Assembly (NCBI GenBank): GCA_934178345.1
Contig: CAKPQG010000012.1
Location: 1-64,000 of the forward strand
DNA from: an uncultured Dialister sp.
Lineage (GTDB): Bacteria; Bacillota; Negativicutes; Veillonellales; Dialisteraceae
Reading direction: 5' to 3'
DNA length: 64,000 nt
This document shows, piece by piece, positions 43,370 to 52,137 of the stretch. Below the pieces are notes generated by a model that was given only the letters and a program-made list of their open reading frames with translations, did not search any database and was not told where the DNA came from. A program made the translations under genes and the position numbers. The stretch's first letter is position 1. Each line of letters starts with the position of its first letter.

Positions 43370-44728
43370 ATGCTTGATATAGAAGACATTCTGGCGACGG
43401 AGCGCATGTTTGACCAGAACAAGCTTGATGTGCGTACCGTTACCATGGGGATTTCTCTCCTCTCCTGCGTATCCGATGATGAGAAGACCCTTTGCGATAA
43501 GATCTATGATACCATTTGCCAAAAGGCAGAGCATCTGACGGAAGTCACCCATGACATTTCCAGAGAATACGGCGTGCCGATCATCAACCGCCGTATCTCG
43601 GTGACACCGATTTCTCTCGTGGCAGGCGGACTCACGACGTCTAGCTATGTGCCGATCGCAGAGACACTGCAGCGCGCAGCTGACGCTGTCGGCGTCGATA
43701 TCTTAGGCGGCTTCTCCGCGCTCGTCGACCGCGGTATGAGTGCTTCGGATAAGAAGCTCATCGACTCCATTCCGGAAGCACTTGCCGCGACCAAGAGCAT
43801 TTGCAGCTCGGTCGCCATCGGTTCGACCAAGGCGGGCATCAATATGGATGCGGTGAAGCGCATGGGCGAGGTCGTGAAGGAAACGGCAGAGCTCACGAAG
43901 GATCAGGATGCTTACGGTTGTACGAAGCTCGTGGAATTCTGCAATGCGGTCGAAGATAATCCCTTCATGGCCGGCGCTTTTCACGGTGTGACGCAGGGAG
44001 ATACCGCGATCCATGTCGGCGTCTCCGGCCCGGGTGTCGTGAAGCGTGCGCTCGAGGATGTGAAGGGCGCGCCCTTCGAAGTCGTGGCCAAAACGATCAA
44101 GAATACGGCATTCATGATCACACGCCTCGGACAGCTCGTCGCAGAAGCAGCGACAGAGCGTCTCCATGCGCCTTTCGGCATCATCGACCTGTCGCTGGCT
44201 CCGACCTCGGCTGTCGGTGACAGTGTCGCAGCAGTCCTCGAGGAAATGGGTCTGGAAAGCTGCGGCGGCCCCGGCACCACGGCGGCACTCGCGCTTCTCA
44301 ATGATGCTGTCAAGAAGGGCGGTCTCATGGCCTCTTCGAGCGTCGGCGGACTTTCCGGCGCTTTCATCCCGGTCAGTGAAGACCTCGGCATGATCGAAGC
44401 TGTCCAGAGAGGCAGCCTGTGCTTAGAGAAGCTGGAAGCCATGACCTGTGTCTGCTCTGTCGGCCTCGATATGATCGCCGTCCCGGGGGATACCAGCGCC
44501 TCCACCCTTTCTGCGATCCTCGCAGATGAAGCAGCGATCGGCATGATCAATAACAAGACCACTGCCACCCGCCTCATCCCGGTACCGGGCAAGAAGCCGG
44601 GCGACATGGTTCAGTTCGGCGGCCTCATGGGCTATGCGCCTGTCATGGGCATCAGCAAGTTCAAGGCAGACGAATTCGTGGCAAGAGGCGGCAAGATCCC
44701 TGCGCCTCTCCGCAGCCTGACAAACTAA
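43370..44728 (+). CDS. PFL family protein (UPF0210/DUF711)
   Basis: 452-residue protein of the UPF0210 (DUF711) family, related in fold to pyruvate formate-lyase but without the glycyl-radical motif. It begins DIEDILATERMFDQNKLDVRTVTMGISLLSC, contains VSGPGVVKRAL and SSVGGLSGAFIPVSEDLGM, and ends GKKPGDMVQFGGLMGYAPVMGI, all family-typical. The start follows AAAGGAG 11 bp after the ACT protein, forming a conserved two-gene operon. The biochemical role is unknown. A strong terminator lies at 44743-44774. Confidence 0.9.
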   Translation: MLDIEDILATERMFDQNKLDVRTVTMGISLLSCVSDDEKTLCDKIYDTICQKAEHLTEVTHDISREYGVPIINRRISVTPISLVAGGLTTSSYVPIAETLQRAADAVGVDILGGFSALVDRGMSASDKKLIDSIPEALAATKSICSSVAIGSTKAGINMDAVKRMGEVVKETAELTKDQDAYGCTKLVEFCNAVEDNPFMAGAFHGVTQGDTAIHVGVSGPGVVKRALEDVKGAPFEVVAKTIKNTAFMITRLGQLVAEAATERLHAPFGIIDLSLAPTSAVGDSVAAVLEEMGLESCGGPGTTAALALLNDAVKKGGLMASSSVGGLSGAFIPVSEDLGMIEAVQRGSLCLEKLEAMTCVCSVGLDMIAVPGDTSASTLSAILADEAAIGMINNKTTATRLIPVPGKKPGDMVQFGGLMGYAPVMGISKFKADEFVARGGKIPAPLRSLTN

Positions 44729-44742
44729 GAAAAATGGCAATC

Positions 44743-44774
44743 AAAAAAGCACCGGCGTAAGCGGGTGCTTTTTT
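44743..44774 (+). terminator. Terminator of ACT-PFL operon
   Basis: AAAAAAGCACC, loop GGCGTAAGC region, GGTGCTTTTTT. Confidence 0.82.
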
Positions 44775-44985
44775 GTTGGGTTCGGGGTTAGTCCGTGGGG
44801 CGGGGCACCCTTTGATTCCGTTTGAAAGTCTCGCTTGAATTAGAAATGAGAAATTAGAAATGAGAAATGGAGGCGCGGCGCATAAAAATATAGAAGCGCC
44901 GAGGAGGTTTGAAACTAGCGGTTTTCTCGTATCGCAAACCTAATCCCTAGCTACTAATCCCTAGCCACTAATTTCTAGTCACCAG

Positions 44986-46326
44986 TCACCAGTCACCAGA
45001 TTTCCTGAATTTCCACATATACAGCCCCACGCAGATCACCGCGGAGAGGAGGGAACCCATCGGGGCGGCTAGTCCCATCGGAGACAGTGTCTCGGGGAAG
45101 AGGAGGATGGCGAGGTATGTGCCGGGGACGCGGACGGTGACGATCGAGATCATGTTGTGCAGGAAGGAGTAGATCGATTTCCCATAGGCAGAGAAATATC
45201 CCGAGAAGCAGAAGTGGATGCCGGCGAAGATGCAGTCGATGACATAGGTGCGGAAGTATTCACCGCCAAGACGCACGACTTCAGGCTCATGGGTGACGAA
45301 GAGGGAGACGACCCACTCGGCGCGGAAGTGGACGAACAGGGTCGTAAGAAGGCCGAAGACGATGCAGACACGGATGCCGTAGCGGAGCGCCTGCCGCCCG
45401 CGCGCATCGTTTCCGGCGCCTGCATTCTGCGCGGCGAAGGCAGCGACGGTCGAGAGCATGGCTGAGGGGACGAGGAAGAGGAAGCTGATGACCTTCTCTA
45501 CGATGCCGACAGCGGCAGCGACTTCGACGCCGCGGCTGTTCGCGATGGCGGTGATGATGAGGAAGGAGATCTGGATGAGCCCGTCTTGACAGGAGATGGG
45601 CAGACCGATGGCAAGGAGCGTCCTCATGCGGAGAGCATCGAAGGAGAAGTCTTTTCTTGTGAGGGAAAGCCCCAGATTTGCGAAACGGAGATAGAGGAGG
45701 CAGAGGAGAACGGAGACCGCTTCGGAAAGAATGGTGGCTGCGGCCGCTCCGGCGGCTCCCATCGCCATGGGGCCGATGAAGATATAGTCGAGCAGGAGAT
45801 TGATGAAACCGGCGAGGGCGACAAAGTACATCGGCGTCCTTGTATCGCCAAGTCCGCGGAAGATGCCGGCAAGGACATTATAGGCGACGATGAAGGGGAT
45901 GCCTGCAAAGCAGATGAGAAGGTACGCCCTTGTATCCGCCCATGCTTCCGCCGGAGTCTTCAGCCAAGAGAGGATAGGCTCGATCGCAAGGAGAAGGAGC
46001 ACGGTGCCGATGAGGCTGAAGAGGGCAAAGAGCAGCACCGAGTTTCCGATGCAGCAGGAGGCTTCCTTCGGATCTCGACCGCCCACTGCGCGGCTGATGG
46101 AGACGGTCGTCCCCATGGCGAGCCCGACGATGATGACGGTCAGCATGTGCATCAGCTGGCTTCCGATGGAGACGGCCGTGATCGGCGCGGCGCCATTGAA
46201 GAGACCTGTGATAAAGAGGTCGGCCATGCCGTAGAACGTCTGCAGGAAGCAGGCGATGAGGTAAGGGATGGCGAAAGCCATCATCTGAGGGAGCAAAGGC
46301 CCTTGCGTAAGATTGATTCTGCTCAT
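44986..46326 (-). CDS. MATE family efflux transporter
   Basis: 446-residue twelve-helix multidrug and toxin extrusion transporter. It begins NLTQGPLLPQMMAFAIPYLIACFLQTFYGMADLFITG; the second half starts FDALRMRTLLAIGLPISCQDGLIQISFLII and includes AAFAAQNAGAGNDARGRQALRYG. This resembles the NorM/DinF-like branch of Firmicutes; Na+ or H+ coupling and substrates are not evident. The start has only a weak GAGA ribosome site. The last residues KSGDW and the TGA stop match the GGTGACTGGTGACTGG array, so the C-terminus has been captured by repeat DNA. Confidence 0.92.
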   Translation of the reverse strand: MSRINLTQGPLLPQMMAFAIPYLIACFLQTFYGMADLFITGLFNGAAPITAVSIGSQLMHMLTVIIVGLAMGTTVSISRAVGGRDPKEASCCIGNSVLLFALFSLIGTVLLLLAIEPILSWLKTPAEAWADTRAYLLICFAGIPFIVAYNVLAGIFRGLGDTRTPMYFVALAGFINLLLDYIFIGPMAMGAAGAAAATILSEAVSVLLCLLYLRFANLGLSLTRKDFSFDALRMRTLLAIGLPISCQDGLIQISFLIITAIANSRGVEVAAAVGIVEKVISFLFLVPSAMLSTVAAFAAQNAGAGNDARGRQALRYGIRVCIVFGLLTTLFVHFRAEWVVSLFVTHEPEVVRLGGEYFRTYVIDCIFAGIHFCFSGYFSAYGKSIYSFLHNMISIVTVRVPGTYLAILLFPETLSPMGLAAPMGSLLSAVICVGLYMWKFRKSGDW

Positions 46327-46665
46327 AGGATTCTCTTTGGAAATGAATAGCCTGCCATTTCTTACACAGACTGCTGTTTTATGAAGTTAAGGAAACGCTA
46401 ATTAAATCGCAGAGTCTGATTTGGTATGTATTTTCATGCAATGCTTCGTCATAACCCTCCTTAAATAGCTCGCTATTCGCGTCGGATTATTCCTTGCCTT
46501 GCATGAAAATGCAAGAGCCAAGTCAGACAACGATTTAATCAGTGTTTCCTTAATCATATCACAGGTGAGGGACTTGTGAAATATGGCTCTCGCCGATGAC
46601 TTTCTGCCTGCATTTGCATTTTTTCTGCCTCTGCTATAAGATGAAGGACAAATGAGGTGATCGGT
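46327..46665. repeat. Intergenic block with 167-bp element copy 3
   Basis: The MATE upstream region, then the 167-bp element (46387-46553, inverted). About 110 bp of unique sequence follow, holding the Fur-family gene's promoter candidate TTTGCA, 16 bp, TATAAG ending near 46640. Confidence 0.65.
46387..46553 (-). repeat. 167-bp palindromic element, copy 3 (inverted)
   Basis: Reverse orientation relative to copies 1 and 2; more diverged inside (GTATTTTCATGCA) but with the same ends, the same central AATAGCTCGCTATT and the same length. Confidence 0.85.
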
Positions 46666-47064
46666 ATGTACATGACAGCACAGCGCAAGCGTCTTTTTCA
46701 ATTCTTCAACGACCATCCGGATGCTTCCTTTTCTGCCAGAGATATACAGACTCTGCTGAATCGGTCAGAAGCGTCTGCGATCAGTCTCAGTGCAGTGTAT
46801 CGCAATCTGTCTTCTTTGGCAGACGCCGGGCTGATCTTGAAATCGGCGGCGAGTGATGGGCAGGAGACATTGTATAGGTTCGTCGGGGCGGATGCCTGTC
46901 GGGATGAACTTCATATGACCTGTCTTTCGTGCGGTCGGACGACCCATGTGGATCATGCGACTGCGCTCTCTTTCGCACAGGCCTTAGCGGGGAATGATGC
47001 GTTTCAGATGAATCTGGGACAGACCACGATTTACGGGTTATGTAAAAATTGCCAGAATAAATGA
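46666..47064 (+). CDS. Fur-family metal regulator (Zur-like)
   Basis: 132-residue Fur superfamily repressor. The winged helix (about 1-75) has TAQRKRLFQFFNDHPDASFSARDIQ and SLSAVYRNLSSLADAGLI, the family recognition helix. The dimerisation part has HMTCLSCGRTTHVDH with the first Cys pair, and the C-terminal CKNC provides the second, together the structural Zn(Cys)4 site. Its position directly before a zinc-type ABC uptake operon argues for Zur over Fur or PerR. ATG at 46666 follows GAGGTGAT; GTG at 46657 is in frame. A terminator follows at 47110. Confidence 0.9.
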   Translation: MYMTAQRKRLFQFFNDHPDASFSARDIQTLLNRSEASAISLSAVYRNLSSLADAGLILKSAASDGQETLYRFVGADACRDELHMTCLSCGRTTHVDHATALSFAQALAGNDAFQMNLGQTTIYGLCKNCQNK

Positions 47065-47109
47065 TTCGCATGGGTTCCCGTGCGGATTCCCGGCAAAAAC
47101 CATATCTGT

Positions 47110-47141
47110 AAAAGAAGATTCCGTTTGAGGAATCTTCTTTT
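47110..47141 (+). terminator. Terminator of Fur-family gene
   Basis: AAAAGAAGATTCC, loop GTTTGA, GGAATCTTCTTTT. Confidence 0.85.
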
Positions 47142-47142
47142 A

Positions 47143-47163
47143 ATTTGCGATATTTTCGCAAAT
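47143..47163. promoter_or_regulatory. Palindromic operator 1, zinc-type operon
   Basis: ATTTGCGA, 5-nt spacer TATTT, TCGCAAAT: a perfect 8-5-8 palindrome ending 3 bp before the -35. It shares TTTGCGA-N5-TCGCAAA with operator 2. Probably a binding site for the Fur-family protein encoded just upstream. Confidence 0.75.
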
Positions 47164-47166
47164 CTG

Positions 47167-47195
47167 TTGACTGCGAAGAGGCTGATGCGTATAAT
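47167..47195 (+). promoter_or_regulatory. Promoter of zinc-type ABC operon
   Basis: TTGACT (47167-47172), 17-bp spacer, TATAAT (47190-47195). Bracketed by the two palindromic operators. Confidence 0.85.
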
Positions 47196-47202
47196 GGAGT
47201 CT

Positions 47203-47227
47203 GAATTTGCGAGAAAGTCGCAAATTC
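47203..47227. promoter_or_regulatory. Palindromic operator 2, zinc-type operon
   Basis: GAATTTGCGA, spacer GAAAG, TCGCAAATTC: a perfect 10-5-10 palindrome starting 7 bp after the -10, i.e. at the expected transcription start. Its centre is 62 bp (about six helical turns) from the centre of operator 1. Confidence 0.8.
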
Positions 47228-47381
47228 GAGTAAAATCTCAATGACACGCAGGGGACAGTGTTTCCCGAGTCCCTAATCCCTAATCCCTAATCCCTAGTCC
47301 CTAGTCCCTAGTCACCAGTCACTAGTCCCCAGTCCCTGGTCACATCCAACCCCTGCGTTCCAACGGAAAGGAGCTCTTACT
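47228..47381. repeat. Leader with repeat array before the binding-protein gene
   Basis: Unique leader, then TAATCCC and CTAGTCC arrays with CACCAGTCAC (47270-47343) inserted between promoter and gene; ends with AAAGGAG. Confidence 0.65.
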
Positions 47382-48347
47382 ATGAGAAGAACAGGCCGCA
47401 TTCTGGTGCTGCTTGCAGCCTGCCTGATGGTGGCGGCTGCTTTGGCAGGCTGCATGGCAGAGAAGAAGGAAGAGGCGCCTCTGGCCACGGCAAAGAAGAT
47501 TCGGATTGTCTGCACCAATTTTCCTGGTTATGATTTTGCGAGGCATATTGTAAAGGAGCATGGCGAAGTCACCATGCTGATGAAGGCTGGCATGGATGTT
47601 CATAGTTTTTCTCCCTCACCGAAGGAACTGAAAGCGGTGGCTGACTGTGATCTTTTCATTTACACCGGCGGCGATTCTGATGAATGGGTGGACAGGGTAC
47701 TCGATGCGACCGGCAAGGAGCCGGCTTCGGTATGCCGGATGATGGACGCCGTGGAGCTGTCTCGGGAAGAGTATACCGAAGGCATGCGGAAGGAAAAGGG
47801 AAAAGAGATGGACGAGGAGGAAATGGATGAGCATGTGTGGACGTCTCCCGTCAATGCCATTGCCATCGTCAAGAAGATCAATGAGTCTGTTTCCGCATGG
47901 GACCCGGCGCATGCGGAAGACTACCGGAAGAATACAGAAGCATATGTGAAAGAGCTGGCGGCTTTGGATCTGCGCTTCCGTGAGGTCATGGATGGCGCGG
48001 CTAGAAAAGAAATCATCGTGGGAGATCGGTTTCCTTTCCTGTACTTTGTCAAAGAGTACGGTTTGACATATGAGGCCGCTTTTCCGGGATGCGCCAAAGA
48101 TACGGAGCCCGATCCGAAGACCATGGCGTTTTTGATCGATAAGGTGAAGTCAGTCCAGATTCCCGTGATTTTCCATATAGAAATGTCCAATCAGCAGGTG
48201 AGCCGAGCTATTGCAGAAGCGACAGGGGCCAAAGAGCGGCAGCTCAATTCCCTTCACAATGTCACCTGGAAGGATTTCGAAGCGGGCGTGACTTATATAG
48301 ATCTGATGGAAGAGAATGTCAAGACCTTGAAGGAGGCGTTGAACTAA
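47382..48347 (+). CDS. Zinc-type ABC transporter substrate-binding lipoprotein
   Basis: 321-residue cluster A-I metal-binding lipoprotein (ZnuA/AdcA type). The signal peptide ends in the lipobox LAGC. Probable metal ligands are His in AGMDVHSFSPSPKE and His in MDEHVWTSP, then the third-site region VGDRFPFLYFVKEYG, where many homologues have His but a known branch has DRFPF, and Glu in VIFHIEMSN. The acidic stretch KEKGKEMDEEEMDEH takes the place of the His-rich loop. Zn or Mn specificity cannot be proved; the Zur-like regulator and operators favour zinc. The stop abuts the ATPase start. Confidence 0.9.
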   Translation: MRRTGRILVLLAACLMVAAALAGCMAEKKEEAPLATAKKIRIVCTNFPGYDFARHIVKEHGEVTMLMKAGMDVHSFSPSPKELKAVADCDLFIYTGGDSDEWVDRVLDATGKEPASVCRMMDAVELSREEYTEGMRKEKGKEMDEEEMDEHVWTSPVNAIAIVKKINESVSAWDPAHAEDYRKNTEAYVKELAALDLRFREVMDGAARKEIIVGDRFPFLYFVKEYGLTYEAAFPGCAKDTEPDPKTMAFLIDKVKSVQIPVIFHIEMSNQQVSRAIAEATGAKERQLNSLHNVTWKDFEAGVTYIDLMEENVKTLKEALN

Positions 48348-49055
48348 ATGAGTGTATTGGAGTGCCTAGATCTTTCTTTCTCCTATGAAGGAAAGCCGGT
48401 GTTGTCTCATGTGAATTTCTCTTTGGAAAAAGGGAGCTACTTAGGCATCATCGGTGAAAATGGTTCTGGTAAAAGCACCCTTGTCAAAGGGATTCTGGGG
48501 CTTAAAAAACAGGCAGCAGGACAGATTCATTTAGAATTGCCTTCGCATCAGCGGGGAATTGGTTATTTGCCGCAGCAGCAGACCATGAAAAAAGATTTTC
48601 CGGCCAGCGTGTGGGAGGTCGTATTGTCCGGCAGGCTGAGCCAGCTTTCTTTCCCGTATCGATACAGAAAAGTGGATCGGGACTACGCAGATCATATGCT
48701 GCAGTTTCTATCCCTTTCCTCTTTGAAGCATCATGCATTCCGCGAATTGTCGGGAGGGCAGCAGCAGAGAGTGCTTCTGGCGCGGGCGCTGGCGGCGGGC
48801 AGTCAGGTGCTGGTACTGGATGAACCGGTGACCGGGCTGGATCCTCGCATCACAGAAGAGATGTATGCCATGCTGGAGCGATGCATCCAAGAGCTGGGAC
48901 TGACCATCATGATGGTATCCCACGATCTGCCCCGCGTGTTTCATGAGGTGCATCAGGTTTTGTATCTGGCGAAAGGGAAGCAGATGTTTTTCGGTGAGAC
49001 AGAAGATTTTCTCAAAGAACATCCTGAAGTATGGAAGCAAGGAGGGATCCTCTGA
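48348..49055 (+). CDS. Zinc-type ABC transporter ATP-binding protein
   Basis: 235-residue ABC ATPase of the ZnuC/AdcC type. Walker A GENGSGKST is near residue 37, the Q-loop is YLPQQQTMKKDFP, the signature is LSGGQQQRVLLARAL, Walker B is VLVLDEPVTGLDP and the switch His is in MMVSHDL. It begins immediately after the binding-protein stop and overlaps the permease start (TGATG), consistent with a tight operon. It energises metal import. Confidence 0.94.
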   Translation: MSVLECLDLSFSYEGKPVLSHVNFSLEKGSYLGIIGENGSGKSTLVKGILGLKKQAAGQIHLELPSHQRGIGYLPQQQTMKKDFPASVWEVVLSGRLSQLSFPYRYRKVDRDYADHMLQFLSLSSLKHHAFRELSGGQQQRVLLARALAAGSQVLVLDEPVTGLDPRITEEMYAMLERCIQELGLTIMMVSHDLPRVFHEVHQVLYLAKGKQMFFGETEDFLKEHPEVWKQGGIL

Positions 49056-49882
49056 TGTCTCTTATTCTGGAAATGCTGCAGTATCCCTTCATGGCGCGTG
49101 CGCTGGCGGCAGGGATCATGATTTCGATCTGCGCTTCTCTCTTGGGGACCAGTCTGGTACTCAAAAGGTACTCGATGATCGGTGACAGCTTGTCGCATGT
49201 GGGCTTTGCCGCACTGGCGGTGGCCTATGCCTTTTATATGGATCCGCTGACGGTTTCCATCCCTGTCACGATGGCGGCAGCTTTTCTTCTGCTGGAATTG
49301 AAGGAAAGCATGCGGATCAAAGGAGATGCGGCGACGGCGCTTCTCTGCAGCAGTGCTTTGGCAGTGGGGGTTCTGGTCATTTCTCTGACCCGAGGGATGA
49401 ATGCGGATGTATCCAATTACATGTTCGGCAGCATACTGGCGATGAGCCGCGCGGATGTATGGCTCACTTTGGCGGCGGGCAGCCTCATCATTCTCCTGTA
49501 CATTCTCTTTTATCATCCTTTATTTGCCGTGACGTTCGATGAATCTTTTGCCACCGCTTCCGGGATGCGGAGCCATTTCTACAATCTGATCCTGGCACTC
49601 ATGACGGCAGTCACGATCGTGCTCGGCATGCGTATGATGGGGGCTCTTCTGATCTCCAGCCTGATCGTATTTCCTGCCATTACGGCCATGCAGATCTGTC
49701 ATCGCTTTCTTACGACGATCCTCTTGTCTACGGCATTGGGGATTTTCTGCTTCCTCATCGGTATGACCTTTTCTTATGCGGTATCCATTCCTACGGGGCC
49801 TTGCATCGTCTTGACCCACCTGCTGCTGCTCTTGGCGCTTGTCGGATGGCGGAAATGGAGAGAGGGAAGGCCTTGCAGGTGA
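49055..49882 (+). CDS. Zinc-type ABC transporter permease
   Basis: 275-residue ABC-3 family membrane subunit (ZnuB/AdcB type) with about eight helices. It begins LILEMLQYPFMARALAAGIMISICASLLGTSLVLKRYSMIGDSLSHVGFA, the last part being the family EAA-like contact region. It later has MRMMGALLISSLIVFPAITAMQI. ATG at 49055 overlaps the ATPase stop by one base and follows AAGGAGGG; the longer frame from 49031 would lie inside the ATPase gene. Three hairpins follow the stop. Confidence 0.93.
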   Translation: MSLILEMLQYPFMARALAAGIMISICASLLGTSLVLKRYSMIGDSLSHVGFAALAVAYAFYMDPLTVSIPVTMAAAFLLLELKESMRIKGDAATALLCSSALAVGVLVISLTRGMNADVSNYMFGSILAMSRADVWLTLAAGSLIILLYILFYHPLFAVTFDESFATASGMRSHFYNLILALMTAVTIVLGMRMMGALLISSLIVFPAITAMQICHRFLTTILLSTALGIFCFLIGMTFSYAVSIPTGPCIVLTHLLLLLALVGWRKWREGRPCR

Positions 49883-49897
49883 CCTGCTTTTCTGGGA

Positions 49898-49971
49898 TGC
49901 GCTCCTTCCGTTCACGGGTTCATCGCGATCGGAAGGGGCGCATCATTTCTCGTGGTGCCGATGAGGCACGA
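49898..49971 (+). other. Hairpins in the 3' region of the zinc operon
   Basis: A 13-bp stem TGCGCTCCTTCCG / CGGAAGGGGCGCA with a 19-nt loop (49898-49942), then a smaller GTGCC / GGCAC hairpin (49954-49968). They lie between the permease stop and the terminator. They may protect the mRNA end or form a small RNA; no family match is claimed. Confidence 0.4.
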
Positions 49972-49991
49972 TGGTTTGGTCAAAAGGGACG

Positions 49992-50014
49992 GCTGCCGGA
50001 TCGGCAGCTTTTTT
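49992..50014 (+). terminator. Terminator of zinc-type ABC operon
   Basis: GCTGCCG, loop GAT, CGGCAGC, then TTTTTT. Confidence 0.85.
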
Positions 50015-50106
50015 CTTTTGAAATACGTGTAGTAAAAAGTCTCGTATATATGATAAAATAATATAGTTATTTTCTTGTTCATGAATATTTTACAAGGGTT
50101 ATCAGA

Positions 50107-52137
50107 ATGAAACAGACAGATACAAAATCATCCAAAGACGTAAAGCAGACAGATAGTCCGGGCCACTGGAAGATCTGGTGGGCGATCGCGACCTTGGTGC
50201 CTTTTGGTTTTTCCTTTTTCCTTTCCTGGTATTTCGGCGCACCGGGCGGATTTGAGCTTTCTTCGCAGGTGAAGGTTTTCCTGCTCTTCCTGCAGGTCGG
50301 TTTTGTGACGGCCTATTTCATCCGGCACCACCTGACGCGGGCAGCCGTGCATCTGTGGATCACCATCGGCTTCCTATGGCTGCTCTCGCTCATCGTACCG
50401 TACCTTTCGACGCAGACGGACGTGGTGCTCGACATGTCGGATATGTCAGGCGAGCTCTCTGCGCCGCTCTATCTTTTCATCTCCTGCCTCTCGGCAGCAT
50501 GGATCCTGCCGGGAAAATGGCGCATGATCGCGCGCATCGCGTGCGTCGTCCTGATGCTCCTTTATGTGGGCATCCAGTTCACATATGTGGGTTACTACTT
50601 CATCACGCATTCTCTGATCTCCATCAATATGCTGCTCGCGCTCGCGCAGACGAATCTCGCCGAGACGAAGGAGTATATCGATGTGAATATCCCGTATGCC
50701 GAGCTGATCCTGGGGACGCTTGCGATCCTCATCCTCGCGTGGCTCATCTTCCACAGCAGCCGCTTCTCCTTCAATGGCCGCCTTCCCGTTTCCCGCAAAG
50801 CGTGGTGGGCGATGGCGTTGCTCTTCCTTGTGAATGTCGGGCTCTGCTGCCTCTCCATCGGGGCGACGCGGCTTGCGCATGTGTATTATGAGACTTACGA
50901 GACGCTTTCGAGCTTTTCCGATTTCCAGAAGATGGTGGAGAAGCGCCGCAGCATGTCGATCAAGGATCGCATCCTTGCTGCGCAGCTCAAGGCGGCGCCG
51001 GACGGCGTCTACGTCCTCATCATCGGCGAGTCTCTGACGCGCGACCACATGGGTGTCTATGGCTATCACAGAAATACCACGCCTTTCCAGACCGAAGCAG
51101 CCGCAGACTCGCACTATACCTTCTTCAATCATGCCTATTCCTGCTACACACAGACCGTTCAGGTACTGACCGAAGCCCTGACGGAGAAGAACCAGTACAA
51201 TGATATGGAGCTGGTCGATGCCTACTCCATCATTGACATGGCAAGGCAGGCCGGCTTCCATACCACATGGATTTCGAACCAGTCCCGCTACGGCGTCTGG
51301 GATACGCCGATCGGCGCGATCGGGAGTGCCTGTGATGATCAGTACTGGATCAACCAGTATGTCGGCACAGATGTCGTGACGAAGGACTTCGACACGGCTC
51401 TCATCCCCTATCTGCGGAAGGTCGATCCGAAGAACCGGCGCCAGCTCGTCGTCGTCCACCTGATGGGCAGCCACGTCAGCTACTGGGACCGCTATCCGTC
51501 CGAGTTCTATCACTGGCCGGAAAGCATGGGGAAGGAACGCTCGACGGCTGATGTCATGAATGATGAGTATGACAACTCTGTCCTCTTTAACGACTACGTC
51601 GTCGAAAGCATCATGAACGAAGCCGTGAACTACATGAAAGCGGACAGTGTCCTCTACTTCTCCGACCATGGCGAGCAGGTCACTGAGCGTCCGGGGCACA
51701 ATGCAGACCAGTTCGACTACACGATGGTACACATTCCCTTCTGGATCTACACCTCAGATGACTACCAGAGGAGCCACCCGCGCACCATGAAGACCATGTG
51801 GGATAGAAGAAATATGCCATTCACCAATGACATGCTCTACGATACTTTCATGGGACTCATGGGACTCACAGCGGCCCGTTATGATGAAAAGTCCGACATC
51901 CTTTCCCCTGACTTTGATAAAGATGTGACGACCCTCATGACCATGTACGGCAACGTGATGGTCAGAGAGGATACCGAGCAGCTTGGAAGCGAAAAAGAAG
52001 CACAGGATGACCGCTGGAACAATGATATCCAGCGCCGCCGCCTCTTCGCGCCGTCTTTCGACTGGAGCCGGTATCAGCCTGTCAAGATCGCGGGAGAAGA
52101 GATCCCGAATGTACCGAATGCGGGAGCAGGGCAGTAG
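50107..52137 (+). CDS. Phosphoethanolamine transferase (EptA/CptA-like)
   Basis: 676-residue membrane enzyme transferring phosphoethanolamine to lipid A or LPS core. The N-terminal half has about five helices (between residues 20 and 260). The sulfatase-like periplasmic domain begins near 300. The catalytic Thr and metal site are in VLIIGESLTRDHMGVYGYHRNTTP, and later metal-binding motifs are VVHLMGSHVSYW, VLYFSDHGEQV and GHN. The longer C-terminal tail (IQRRRLFAPSFDWSRYQPVK) is unlike EptA and may be lineage-specific. The ribosome site is a weak AAGGG. It stands alone. It supports an LPS-bearing outer membrane, and family members affect polymyxin sensitivity. Confidence 0.9.
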   Translation: MKQTDTKSSKDVKQTDSPGHWKIWWAIATLVPFGFSFFLSWYFGAPGGFELSSQVKVFLLFLQVGFVTAYFIRHHLTRAAVHLWITIGFLWLLSLIVPYLSTQTDVVLDMSDMSGELSAPLYLFISCLSAAWILPGKWRMIARIACVVLMLLYVGIQFTYVGYYFITHSLISINMLLALAQTNLAETKEYIDVNIPYAELILGTLAILILAWLIFHSSRFSFNGRLPVSRKAWWAMALLFLVNVGLCCLSIGATRLAHVYYETYETLSSFSDFQKMVEKRRSMSIKDRILAAQLKAAPDGVYVLIIGESLTRDHMGVYGYHRNTTPFQTEAAADSHYTFFNHAYSCYTQTVQVLTEALTEKNQYNDMELVDAYSIIDMARQAGFHTTWISNQSRYGVWDTPIGAIGSACDDQYWINQYVGTDVVTKDFDTALIPYLRKVDPKNRRQLVVVHLMGSHVSYWDRYPSEFYHWPESMGKERSTADVMNDEYDNSVLFNDYVVESIMNEAVNYMKADSVLYFSDHGEQVTERPGHNADQFDYTMVHIPFWIYTSDDYQRSHPRTMKTMWDRRNMPFTNDMLYDTFMGLMGLTAARYDEKSDILSPDFDKDVTTLMTMYGNVMVREDTEQLGSEKEAQDDRWNNDIQRRRLFAPSFDWSRYQPVKIAGEEIPNVPNAGAGQ

